From Reticulitermes lucifugus (lineage: Eukaryota; Arthropoda; Insecta; Blattodea; Rhinotermitidae), in contig JAKCWW010001022.1 in NCBI GenBank assembly GCA_026260175.1, positions 19,439 to 83,438 of the forward strand: a stretch of DNA of 64,000 nucleotides, read 5' to 3'. The position numbers and the translations under genes were made by a program. Under the pieces are notes generated by a model. It saw only the letters and a list, made by a program, of their open reading frames with translations, was not told the origin of the DNA and searched no databases. Shown here piece after piece: positions 47,951 through 58,765 of the stretch (position 1 is the first letter of the stretch; every line of letters begins with the position of its first letter).

Positions 47951-48984
47951 AGCTTGTTCAATGTTCTGCCCAGCAACAAGCTAACTCAGGGCTTATTTCC
48001 GAAAACAAATTATCTTCTGAACATTCCACAAGTAAAACTGATATTTTTTCGATATTTTCGACATAACTGCATGGTGGTTTTACTTAATATTTTTCATTGT
48101 GTCTGGAATATGTCTATATGAATAGATTTTGTATTATCCTGTCAATTTTTGAAAGTTCTAAAATTTTAAGTACCTTTTTAAAACTGGGATTGAAATCAAA
48201 TTTTTTCAGTTACATTAAACGTGTAGGAATTCCGCATGGGTTTTATAAAGGTCTATTACAAATACGTACAAAAATAATAGGGTTAAGAGACTTACACATT
48301 TCTTTTCTGAATCAATATACTTCAGGCTTACAGCGACGAAAATTTATCCGTTATTACTGTAATATTTATTTGTTCTCAACGTAAACCTACAGTAGTTTGA
48401 GTTTATTACAGTACTTACTTACATTGCGCATAAAATGTTTGCAATGATTTACAGTATTTACAAAAGATTTTTGAAGTTCATTGAGATGTCTGAAGCAGTA
48501 ACGCTTCTGTCTTGCATTCGGGAGGTTCCTACAGGCATTGCATCGCGGTTTCCCCAGCCCTTTTTTTAAATTATGCCAAGACCTCTACCTGCCACGCCCT
48601 TTACAATTCAGTATTCACTAATCATCAATGTCAGAGTGGTTAAATAAACCTCAGATAAATCTCCCTTTTTAAGACAGAGTGAATTTGTGTATGCATCCCA
48701 CCGGTTCCGAACAAGACGCACTACGGGCCACCGGCTCCCAATTATTTGGCCATACGCCAGCCAGATGGTACAAGTAAGAGAGAGAGAGAGACTCTGGTAT
48801 AATTAGCGGAAGTCTGTGCCACCGAGAACGTCCTTGGGTTACCACTGACCCCACACCACATCGATCCAACGTGTTTGTTTATATAAGCCAACCCACACCT
48901 TCATTCTGCCGCGTGCATATACATGTACAGTCTGGCTAAGAACATACTAACACATACCTTACCGCGAATCATATTCACGTAACC
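47951..48984. other. No recognised feature
   Basis: AT-rich to 48480, then GC-richer with a short GA run near 48778. A segment around 48490-48555 has a SINE-like feel (GTCTTGCATTCGGGAGGTTC) but no firm boxes. Confidence 0.4.
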
Positions 48985-49231
48985 CAGTCGTGTAGCTAGG
49001 TTCTTTGGCGACTGAGGCGAGCAACCACAAACCCGCCTCTGACAGAAAAGGCACGCTTTAAAAACTTACAATTATTGAAGTTTCTTTGATTGACTCAAAA
49101 ACTTAAAATTTGTTGAACGCAGAAAATCGAATTATTTCATTTAAATACCCATTTAGCCGTCCATTTTGCCTCCTCTTGGACTCTGCCTCCGGACGAGGCC
49201 ACATCACTCGCCACCCCCTCCACGTCTACTA
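48985..49231 (-). mobile_element. MITE, family M2, copy 1
   Basis: The left end reads CAGTCGTGTAGCTAGG and the right end, inverted, TAGTAGACGTGGAGGG. Internally the minus strand has GGCGAGTGATGTGGCC, CCGGAGGCAGAGTCCAAG and GGCAAAATGG. It aligns end to end with the copy at 49631-49887 in inverse orientation. Length is about 250 bp with no coding capacity. No flanking duplication was identified. Confidence 0.6.
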
Positions 49232-49630
49232 TATGAAGTTTCGGGAGTTGGGTCTACGTCCGAGACGACGTGTATATTGATTGTACATCAGTAAATGGAC
49301 AACGGCCGAGGAAATACGGGTGTAATGAACCAAGCATTGTCACAAAAAATTGGCGAAGCATTAAATTCTGAATTTACCTCCGCAGCATATATGCTATTCT
49401 AGACATAAAATCTTAGAAAGTCTAGCACTGTGTACAAAGGAAATCCAGCAAACCTACGTCATACTGTTGTTTAAAGATTCCGTATAATCACCGACATCTT
49501 GCATTTGATTCTAATGTTGATCACAATAACTTGTGTTGTCCAGTAATGCACACATGCTACATGGTCTTCTCGCATGTTGATTCGACTGCCGTACCTTCGT
49601 GTATATTAAATAATATAATATACCTCAGGA

Positions 49631-49887
49631 CAGAGGCGTGGTTAGAGGGAGAAATGGCGAGTGATGTTGCCGCCTCTGGAGGCAAAATCCAAGGGGCGGC
49701 AAAATGGGCTTCAAAATGATATTGAAGAAAAATTTTGACTTCGGGGTTTAACAAATTTTAAATTATTGAGACAAATAAAAGAAAACTTAATAATTAATGT
49801 GATTTCTTTTGAGTTCAGCATTTCTTACAGGGGCAGCCATTGTGATCACTCGCCCTGGTGCCAGAAAACTTAGTTATAGTACCACTG
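49631..49887 (+). mobile_element. MITE, family M2, copy 2
   Basis: Begins CAGAGGCGTGGTTAGAGG, contains GGCGAGTGATGTTGCCGC, CTGGAGGCAAAATCCAAG and GGCAAAATGG, and ends (inverted) CAGTGGTACTATAACTAAG. It is homologous throughout to copy 1, 400 bp away in the opposite orientation. Confidence 0.6.
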
Positions 49888-50852
49888 CACAGAGGAACTT
49901 AACACAGATTTTCTCCATGTCCTATTTGCGAATATAACCTCAACGATTCCCACCGTTACCATATTTGTGATTGTTAACTTACAAACAAAGGTTTGTAGTG
50001 GTATGTATATATGTTTATGAACCGTCTCCTTTTAAATTTTGCAAACCTGGCTCTAGTGCTTCAAACATCAAACGAAAGAAAATATTTGCATGGCCACCGT
50101 GTTGTTAGTTTACAAGCTATAATATATTCGGGTAACAAAAATTGCACTCTATTATTCGTTTCATTTTTTATTTAGAGACACTAAATTCTTCATTGCTGGT
50201 GTTTCTCTTGCCTCTCAATTTCGCGCGTCGACCAGCCGCCCTTACTTCTTTTAGGAAATTAAAAAATAAGCTCTGGTTGTGGCTTGCGATGGAATAATTT
50301 CCATACGTCCTTTCATCAAGACAAAGAGTAAAGTCACAAACACACAGCATGCTGGTCTCACAAGTTCACTTCATTCCTCAACAATGAAAGTAAAAGTGAT
50401 TCTATTTGAAGGATGAAAGTTTTCCCTTTCGCCATTTGTACTTGATAAGGCAATCTATATAGTAAGCTGCAGTTTTTTATCCAAGGTCCAAAACCAAATT
50501 CAAAAAAAAAATTAAGACACCTGTGCACATACGTATAATAGAAAGACCAAAATACAATATTCTAGCAGATATACAGTAGGTATTTTGCAAACTTTCAGTC
50601 TCAAGTTGACTTATAAGAGTAGTTCTTAAGTGTTCCATGTATACAATAAAAATTTAAAACTATCACAATGGCACTGGTACGTAGAACCTACTTACAAAAT
50701 GTATGTTGCTTATTCACAAAGAAAAGAAATTCGCGCACATGCTCTCCATAGTGCGATTCCTAGTTAAATGCTAAGTCAAAAAAATTGTACAAAATGTGTC
50801 CAGTGATATTTAGTTTCAGAGATGTACGTCAGCGTCAAAAGTTACAAGGGCG

Positions 50853-51905
50853 TCAAATGGTCAAACCATGGACACCTTGTGGTTGCAGTAGGTTTTCGAA
50901 AAAACCGCCCTTCACTTCAAGGCAGACAGCTGTGTGCCATACGGCGTTTTCTCGAAAATACGTGACACTTTGCCGTCCAATGCTGCACAACTGCCTGAAA
51001 CCCTGATAGGAGATCAATCCTCGTCCCAGGTGGGGCTGCATAAACCTGCTCTTTCAAGTGTCCCCAAGTGACAGAACCCATCGAATTAAATTTAGCGATC
51101 GGGGAGACCATGAAGTCGACCCTCCACGTCCAATACGCCTTCTTGAAAATGTCGCGTTTAGCCACTGCCGGGAATTTTCCCCACAGAGTGCTGGAGCTCC
51201 GTCGTGATGAAATACAATTTCTGCTTGACAGCTAGTTGCACTTCATTCAAACCCGGTAGAACAGTTTACAGAAAATAAAAGTACCGTTGAGAAGCTGGCC
51301 TGTCAGGTAGCAAATAAGAACCCACGAAAGTGCCCCTGACAATACAAGTTCAACAACTGACGCTATGGCTGAATTGATACCCACGCTCGCGAATTGCATT
51401 AGGATTATCCCATGCAGAGATTTGAATATCATGAGCCTGGAATACATCCTCACGCACGCTATCGTATCTCCACGGAATTTTGTGTAACAAGAGCTCATCA
51501 GCAGGGCACTCGTGTCGCAGCCATTCGCAAAATTGCATCCTTATAGGACGTTCAGGTGTAAAGAGATGTGCGCTCCGCAAGAGGTGATATGGATGAAACT
51601 GATATTTACGAAGTACTTCGAGGACTGCTGATTGAGAATCTCCAAATAACAGCGCGATATCGCGTGAGAATCTACACGCCTCCCCTCCCATCGCTGCAAT
51701 TACGAAACCTTTATTGGCTGGTGTCCATACAGTCCGAGCTGACCTCATTCACAAGTGCCGTAAATGTTACACTTTCTGTCCCACAGAGACGCTGCTCCAA
51801 TCCTCGAAACACATTGGCGTCTGGATGGCGTCGACCAGAATGCAGTAGAGCGTACTATCATGCAGCGGTTCCTCACCCATGCCCGTGGCCAGACTATGAT
51901 CACAG
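50853..51905 (-). pseudogene. Tc1/mariner-superfamily transposase pseudogene
   Basis: On the minus strand the N-terminal helix-turn-helix part reads SGRRHPDANVFRGLEQRL, then RTVWTPANKG, FSRDIALLFGDSQSAVLEVL and RKYQFHPYHLLRSAHLF. The catalytic region follows: FCEWLRHECPADELLLHKIP, NPNAIRERGYQ, then in another frame LNEVQLAVKQ and FHHDGAPA (second Asp), IGRGGSTSWSPRSLNLIRW (last Asp position, here Asn in LNL instead of PDL), HLKEQVYAAPPGT and a C-terminus ENAVWHTAVCLEVKGGFFEN with a stop at 50853. At least three frame changes and the Asp-to-Asn change mean it is dead. This subfamily is very common in cockroach and termite genomes (recalled, not searched). Confidence 0.8.
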
Positions 51906-52213
51906 TGGTTGGAGTGGCTTGCAGTGTGGGTGCAGTGTGGGTGCACGTATGTACATGCCTTTATATACGTATAAAATGCTGTATTATGCACATACTGTAT
52001 ATATATTATGTATGCTTAAGCGTAACGAGACAGGCAATGTACTAATAAACGTAACACTGAGGCGCGTTCGTGTAACAATTGCTGCCGTGGAAAAGCAATA
52101 AATATTACATATTGTGAGTGTGTGTCTGTAGCCTTAATCATCCAGCATGCAAAGCGAAAGGGCCATATTACACTGTCATCTGTGAATTGCCTGGCACTAC
52201 CACAGTTTTCCAT

Positions 52214-52545
52214 ATTATCTCATAAACAGCACGATTTTCGGGAAAAAGTTATTGACCATAAAAAGAGTGTTTCGATTTTTTCTGAAACTTCTGTCTGAAA
52301 TATTTCTCATTCTAAGAATTTAGCGAGATATTATCATAAATGTAGTACGTCTTCATGTAAAGTACTCGTTATTCTTGTAAAATTTCAATGAAACATAAAC
52401 TTTCTTGACAGATTTTCGAAAAATACTGAAATATCAAATTTCATGAAAATCTGTCCACTGGGAGCCGAGTTCCCATGGGGACGGACGGACTGACATGACA
52501 AAGCTGATAGTCGCTTTTCTCAATTTTGCGAACGCGCCTAGAAAT
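52214..52545 (+). repeat. Dispersed repeat R2, copy 2
   Basis: Homologous to 27805-28165. Shared anchors are ATAAACAGCACGATTTTCGG at the start, CGTCTTCATGTAAAGTACTC in the middle, TTCATGAAAATCTGTCCA and GGACGGACGGACTGACATGA near the end. Probably the 3' end of a LINE or a derived SINE. Confidence 0.6.
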
Positions 52546-52688
52546 CGCCCTTTTTAAGACCACAGAATCAAAGCTTTAATTACGTTATGCGCTTTGTAAC
52601 ATTGCACAAAATATCTTGCATATACACACATTTTTTTAGAATGAGCGAGCGGTAGTACCTTTTGTGGATGATATCACGCAGCGCCAGC

Positions 52689-52964
52689 CAGGGCCGCCAA
52701 GAGCGGGCTCGGGCCCCGGTGAAAAAAATTTCACCCCCAGCAAGGGCAGACCGGCTATAAATGTTTACACTAAACCGGGAAGATTGGCGCTCAGTTGCAG
52801 AGTGACTTGGGCTTGGTCTGAAAGTGTTAATTTGTACAACCGACAAATAATTACACTATCGAGAAAGACAAAAACATATGCAACATAATCGAGACCCGGG
52901 CCCCCTTCCGGATGGCCGGGCCCAGGTAATTTGTACCGGCTCCCCCCCCCCTTCGACGGCACTG
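52689..52964. mobile_element. GC-rich hAT MITE with 8-bp target duplication
   Basis: Ends are CAGGGCCGCCAAG and, inverted, CAGTGCCGTCGAAG. Flanking octamers GCGCCAGC (52681-52688) and GCGCCGGC (52965-52972) match at seven of eight positions. An 8-bp duplication together with termini starting CAG is diagnostic of the hAT superfamily. The 276-bp element contains GC-rich subterminal motifs (GGGCTCGGGCCCCGG and GGGCCCGGCCATCCGG) and no coding capacity. Confidence 0.75.
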
Positions 52965-52972
52965 GCGCCGGC

Positions 52973-54795
52973 CTTCCAAACTGTAGCCGAAGGTGCCAGA
53001 CACACGCCCGCCACAATACGTAGAAGAGTCACGATGTTAGTGGAAGCTTCTGGACCATTGCAGACGAATGGGTTCCCAGAAGTGGAATGCACCATAGCAA
53101 TTTAACCAACACCCTCACGCTTTCACTATAGTACTCTAACTAGAATGATACCGCTTTCTTTACGTGTGAAACTATTACGTATATATCCTTTACTGCTCGC
53201 CCTCTCTGCCAATTACAACTGTGCATTTTTTCATGCATCAGATTCTTGATATTGTCTTCATTGACCTCACTTCTGATCAGCACGTTTGTCTTTGATATTC
53301 TGCAAATTCCTAGCAAATGCAGCCAGATTTGTAGTGGATGCAGTGCACTCACTTACACCCCTCTGTCTACGGGTCTGCAGGCACCGATGGTGAAGAGCAC
53401 GTCGCAGTATTCGTTATATGTTTATTCCATGACCACTCGATCAGAGTGCGCCGTGTCTCGATCACAACTAACGACCCGTTTTATTTCCTTTATAAACAGT
53501 ACTGCTGAGAAGTACGTTACCCCATCAACAGTGGCGTCTATCCCGAACATTGAAAGTCTTAGGACAAAAGTTGTATAGGATTTTTGGCGTATTTTAATAA
53601 GGAATTGCCCTATGGATAATTTGTGCTCTAATTTCTTTTCTTTCTGCGTATAGCAAGACAAGCAGACCTCATTAACAAAGCAGTTAACGTTGTTGTTTGC
53701 CTATGTTAAAGAAGAATACCTGAGGAGAATATTTGGTCGTAAGAAGGCATTGGAATGCAAAAAAGTGCTTGAGTAGCTAGAATTTGGGACACTCACATTA
53801 TGGCAAATAAAACGGACGAGACGTGTAGGAAAAGAGATTACTGTAAAATAAAAATGTGGCTCGAAATATCTCGGTGAATTAAATAATTTCGGAACCATGA
53901 TTTGGGTTTGGAGGTTGATGTCAAAGTAAGAGAAATGATTCGTAATGGTGGAAACTTTATAACACTTCATCATGTTAGACACTTTCACAGCGTTGAATGG
54001 GAAGACACCTATCCTTTCGGAAGGGACCTTTTACAGGTCCCAACATGTATAAACAATCTGCTGCCTCCACCTTCAAAGTAGAAGATTTAGTTTATAGGTT
54101 ATGCGTCTCTTGCATCATGTCCTACACATCTCATATATGAAACCAAACTTGATCGTAAAAAATTATTAAGCTACTTGTCACGTAAATGAAATTTTTAAAT
54201 GAAGATTGAGGCGGTCCTTTCCAACGAAGCTTTGGTATCCTTTTACCACAGTCACATCCCTGAAAACAGCAATATTTATTCAAACTGATCAAAACACAGA
54301 CAATTGCTGGTTTTTTGTGTATAATTCTCGTCTTCAGAATAAAAAAATCCTTTTTTTAGCTAAAGTTTCCTCTGTTGAATGACCATAATATTTGTGACTG
54401 GTAAGCTATACTAGCATTAGAACGTGGCGGCCAGTAGCAATAGTCCCGACACAGGTTGTGTTATTGCAATCTTCCTTTTAAATTAAACCCGAACTCATGT
54501 ACTCGTCCAGGGCGTTCTTATCAGGTGGCACTACTCTACCTAGGTCAACAAGCCTCGTCTGTCCGTTTGAAATAATTAACGTTTACAAGAACAGTATTTG
54601 TTCTATCTACGACCAAAAATTTTTTCCCCCACTACACATATTTATCCAATATATTTACTATTATTCTCGCAACAAACAGCAGTTATTTATCCACACACCA
54701 TTGACCGGTCGGTCTTTATAATGTAAATGAAGAGCTATTTCTGTACCGTAGAAAATAAATTTGAAATTGGGCTATTAATTAGTTTCACGTCATGA
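52973..54795. other. No recognised gene
   Basis: Frames at 53246-53578 (plus), 53140-53352 and 53422-53661 (minus) have protein-like composition. A minus-strand stretch near 53400, YNEYCDVLFTIGACRPV, resembles the N-terminus of the transposase subfamily at 50853, but no other part of such a copy is visible. The rest is AT-rich. Confidence 0.35.
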
Positions 54796-54977
54796 ACCAG
54801 GGTAGCATAGTCTGTGTAGTAACTATGCTACGGTCTGCACAATCAAAAAATCGTAGTTCGATTCCCGGCACACGTTAAACATTTTCCTTTTCTGTAAACC
54901 GTCCAGACAAGCTCTGATTTGTGCCAAACCTCCTATTCAATAGGTAACAGCCGCTCTTTGCCCGAAGGTAAAGCACC
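54796..54977 (+). mobile_element. tRNA-derived SINE (family S1)
   Basis: Begins CCAGGGTAGCATAGTCTGTG (box A), box B CGTAGTTCGATTCCCGGC, body CCGTCCAGAC, CCTCCTATTCAATAGGTAAC and GCCCGAAGGTAAAG. The body aligns with 11318-11611, and the head is especially close to the copy at 57963. Confidence 0.7.
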
Positions 54978-56004
54978 TTCTGCGTGTAAATAACCTAGGC
55001 CCAATGAACCTTTTATGTTGTGCCGACAACTTCGGCAAAATTTGGTCCTCATTTGGGCAACATGAAATTCAGTACACAGAATAAAAATGCATAATATTTT
55101 GATAATATTAGGAAAAATTAATAGCAAATTATTTCACAACACAGCTAGTGTGTCGCTATTTTTATTCTGTTTTTACGAAATGAATTATTAATGTAATATT
55201 TGTCTTCGTGAATAAACAGCCTATTAGTTTTCAAAGTTGCTTCTGTTTTCTTCGGATTTGCCAAGGAAATGGTTAAAATACATTTTCTCTTTTAAAATAT
55301 CTGAGCGGGCAAAATATAACTTTACCGTTGGCAACACGAGCTACGTGATGGGCTGGAATGAGCTAACCATTCAATCTATTTCCGATATTAAGAACGAGTG
55401 CCTTTGTTACGTGTACTGGAACAAATTTACCCCTTACCGTTTTTAGCGTGACTTTATACTTCAAAGGAATAAACTGTTTAAAACCCAGTAAATGAGAAAT
55501 CTGACAGATGCTTATATAACATCAATGTAAAAGTGAGAAATCTGAAATTTGTGTCCTTGTGAGATTTGAGGTTCTCACGTGGTGGTTATGAAGAATTACT
55601 TCTTCTGGGAGGAGACGTCTTTTAGCCTGCCGGCTCGCTACTTTCTGCCTCCATCTTTAAGATTCTCGTTCTTCCACTTCGCTAAAGGAATCACGCGAAA
55701 CACTTTACTATAAGAATTCGCCGAAGTCGCTAAAACCAATATTGAAGACGGATTGACACTGATTGGTTGAATTCTTACCACGTGATGGTTCTTGTTGCGC
55801 ACAATGACGTTCAGAATATATTTCGATACAATACAAATTAACAATTACTTTGAAACATTTGTTTAACTACAGTCTCTCCTTTACGAATTGGCTCTTAAAT
55901 ATGTAAAGTATTTTATTACTAATGTCACTTTTATGCATAGACAAATTTCAGTAACTGAGGCATTTGAGGGAATTTCTCAAGTTTTATAGAAAAACTAAAT
56001 TCAA
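54978..56004. other. No recognised feature
   Basis: AT-rich sequence; short anonymous frames only. Confidence 0.5.
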
Positions 56005-56325
56005 TGTATTATAAATTACGAAGAATGAGATGGGTTAGGCATTTGGAACGTCTGGGGAAGATGAGAGATTTTTGTGGGTAAACCTGCGAGAAATCGACCA
56101 TTTATGAGACCTAAGCATAAATGGGAGGATAGTATTAAAATGGATGTTTCAAAATTGGGATTGGGTGCGTGGACTGGAATGATCTGGCTGAGGATAGAAA
56201 CATGTGGCCGGCTGTTGCGAAAATTGTGAATAAACTTCAGGTTACATAAAATGTGTAGAAGTCCTAGATTAGCGGAGAAATTATTAGCTTCTCAAGAACG
56301 AGTCTGTTCCATGAAGTTATTCACT
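56005..56325 (+). mobile_element. LINE 3' end fragment (PLGRPRRR family), longest tail
   Basis: Plus-strand pieces: LRRMRWVRHLERLGKMRD (a segment upstream of the GRP motif not kept in the other copies), then a degraded GRP..WEDSIKMDV equivalent, GCVDWNDLAEDRNMWPA, KLQVT, stop, and ISFSRTSLFHEV. RLRWxGHxxRM-type sequences precede the GRPRxRW motif in many LINE ORF2 C-termini. Frameshifts and stops throughout. Confidence 0.7.
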
Positions 56326-56349
56326 TAATTAATTAATTATTTTGTTATG

Positions 56350-56440
56350 TTTGTTTTTTGTTTGTTTGTTTGTTTTTCTCTGTCTGCCTGTCAATCAGTC
56401 AGTTAGTTAGTTAGTTAGTTACTTACTTACTTACTTAGTT
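56350..56440. repeat. (TTTG)n and (AGTT)n microsatellites
   Basis: TTTG units at 56350-56377 and AGTT/ACTT units at 56397-56440, directly after a LINE tail. A/T-rich simple repeats at such a 3' end may derive from the element's tail. Confidence 0.85.
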
Positions 56441-57670
56441 ATACAGAATTTAAAGCAGGATTGCATCCTTGAGCCGATAACCAGACATAGCCAAAAGCAA
56501 GCCGTCTCGTGCTAGGACTTCATGCTCGACAGTCGTCGTTGTTAGTTAATGGTGAGGGGTCAAAAGTAAGCCCAACAAGATGGGGCTACCTCACATTACA
56601 CTCAGCTTGCCAGGGAGTATTTGTATGAATGTTTTCCCAACCGCTGGTTAGGTCGTGGCGGGCCACGTGCACGGCAGCCAAGGTCGTCAGAACTTACACG
56701 GCTTGGTTTTTATCTGTTAACACCACGTAAGGACATTCGTGCATGAAACAAAGCTGGAATCAAGTGCAGCCTGCAGCTGCAGATCACATAAGCAACCGTC
56801 CTGACAACATTGCCTCAGCTATCCATTCGGTACTGATAAGTGCCGAAAATACATAGCAACTAGAGGAGGAAATTTTGAACAGTTTTGTAACACTGTACTC
56901 TGTGTTTGGTTCTTCAAATCAGTAAATTTCACTTGAAAGAGTAATGTTAGTACTGGCAAGTGATATACCAAAGTACGTAGTCGATTATGTTGAACAACTA
57001 CCACAACAATCCTGGACGTTCACGTGCTATATACAGTACTTGGAACCCTAAAGAACATTTTTACGAAAATATTACGAGATTTTAAAGTTTAATGTATTTA
57101 TGTCACTCAGATCTTTATCAAGTGTCAAGTACAGATGTCAAAATTACAGGACCTGCAAATTTCTCCTCCTTTTAATATGTATTTTTTCACCAAAAAATGT
57201 ATAACAGCTCTTATTCTTTAAAAATCATCTCGGCATTTTCTCCTTAAACTTCCACATCGGATAGAGGTAAGTTTCGTTATATCGATGTAATTTAAACTAA
57301 GGAATGTGCCCTCCGAGTATTGAGATTCCTCCTGACACAGCATACTTATTTATTTTTATTTATATTATGTGTGTGTGTGTGTGTGGACTGAAATTTATGG
57401 CTGGTCTTGGGGCTAATTTTGAATATGATTTGAGGAGGATTATGCTGTTTGAAAAAGTCGAAACCTGCAGACCACTCAGACATGCAGGGTTTTTGGTAAA
57501 TGTGTTGCCATGAGCGAAACACCCCGCTGTTTGATTTTTTATATCATTCACAACCGGATGAATCAAACTAATATTTTAAAAGAAATTACATTTGCGAAAA
57601 TATGAATCAAAGTTCAGTCCTTAACAAAATTAGGCATTAGACTGAAGTAAACTTTTAGCTGCAGGCTCCT
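56441..57670. other. No gene; short (GT)n at 57368-57385
   Basis: Nothing recognisable except a nine-unit GT run. The open frame 57304-57513 contains that run and is anonymous. Confidence 0.5.
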
Positions 57671-57760
57671 CCCGCTATAGCCCAGAGGATAGCGCCTCTG
57701 TTAGCCATGGGCTGCGTGGAATCCAGAACCCATCCAGACATAGTAGAAAGAAAATATATC
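57671..57760 (+). mobile_element. SINE head remnant (S1-like)
   Basis: CCCGCTATAGCCCAGAGGATAG resembles a box A segment, followed by GCGTGGAATCCAGAACCC where box B should be and CCATCCAGAC as in S1 bodies. Strongly decayed. Confidence 0.4.
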
Positions 57761-57962
57761 TGCTCAGCCAGAAATCAAAATCTGAGCCTGGGGCTTTCCA
57801 ATCCAAATCTATTTACTTTAAGGACTGACACATCCAGATGATCATAATTATCATAAATTATTATCTTTGTACATAAAATTATTATTGTTGTTGTTACTCA
57901 GTTCACCTCTATTCCTTTCAAACATGAAGTACCAAACTACCATAGGAATACGCAAATAAACA

Positions 57963-58080
57963 GGAGTCAGGTTAGCGCAGTTGGTATAGTAATTATGCTA
58001 CGGGCTGAATAATCAGAGGTTCCGATCCCAGCAGGTGGAAGAAAGCATTCTGTTCTCCAAAATGTCCAGACCATGCACAA
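57963..58080 (+). mobile_element. tRNA-derived SINE (family S1)
   Basis: Box A in GAGTCAGGTTAGCGCAGTTGG, box B CAGAGGTTCCGATCCCAGC, and TGTCCAGACCATGC. The head matches 54796 closely (TAATTATGCTACGG). The SINE body is cut off where the Penelope-like element begins, about 58085. Confidence 0.65.
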
Positions 58081-58084
58081 TATC

Positions 58085-58765
58085 ACTGATGTGTGTATGA
58101 ACTTTTTCCATCAACACTGATCAAACAAACATGACATTTGAAAATCAGACTGCTTTGGTCTTCAAGTAAACTACAGTTATTAAGAATATGTAACAATCTA
58201 AAAGATCCAAAAACTTACAAATTCATATGTGAGAGACACAAAAATCCAAACCTCTAAATATTAAAATTGTGTACACAGAACTTAAGCTACAAATTGTAAT
58301 AACATGGAATGAATTATCCCTTATTAAAATTTAAAATCATAGGACCTGAACAAGCAACAAAATGAAATTTGTCCAGTAAATTAAAATGTGAGGTAATAAC
58401 AACACAATTGGTGAAACCATGCACCTACTAAAAAGTCCAAACATTCTTGTAAACCATGAAGGAAAACCAGTTCATTTGTGCAACACTTTGTCTATTAATG
58501 GAAACCAAATAAGAGATATGTCCAAACTAGGCTGATTGAGAGTTTTTTAGTACAAAGCATTTGTGCTGCCTCTTTGTATTTCCTGTATATGGTATTAGGT
58601 TCAGATTATAATAAGGTAGTGTTAATCCAATCCTATGTCCTTCCTCAAAAGCATGTGATGCCAGTGTAAATTTATCAATATGTCCCTCTCTTAGATTACA
58701 TTTGTGCTCTCTTATCCTAATCTTCAATGTTCTGCAAGTTTCATCAATGTATTCCCTACCAGAGA
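58085..58765 (-). mobile_element. Penelope-like element: inverted endonuclease/3' UTR unit
   Basis: On the minus strand this is a GIY-YIG endonuclease domain (REYIDETCRTLKIRIREHK, TLASHAFEEGHRI, IPYTGN) whose coding region ends with DKVLHK and a stop at 58472-58474. A 3' UTR of about 390 bp follows. It is a close copy, in opposite orientation, of 60365-61055. One frameshift follows IPYTGN. The unit starts abruptly inside the YIG motif, exactly where the plus-strand reverse transcriptase begins. In Penelope elements terminal repeats may be direct or inverted, and this arrangement fits an inverted terminal copy. Confidence 0.8.
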
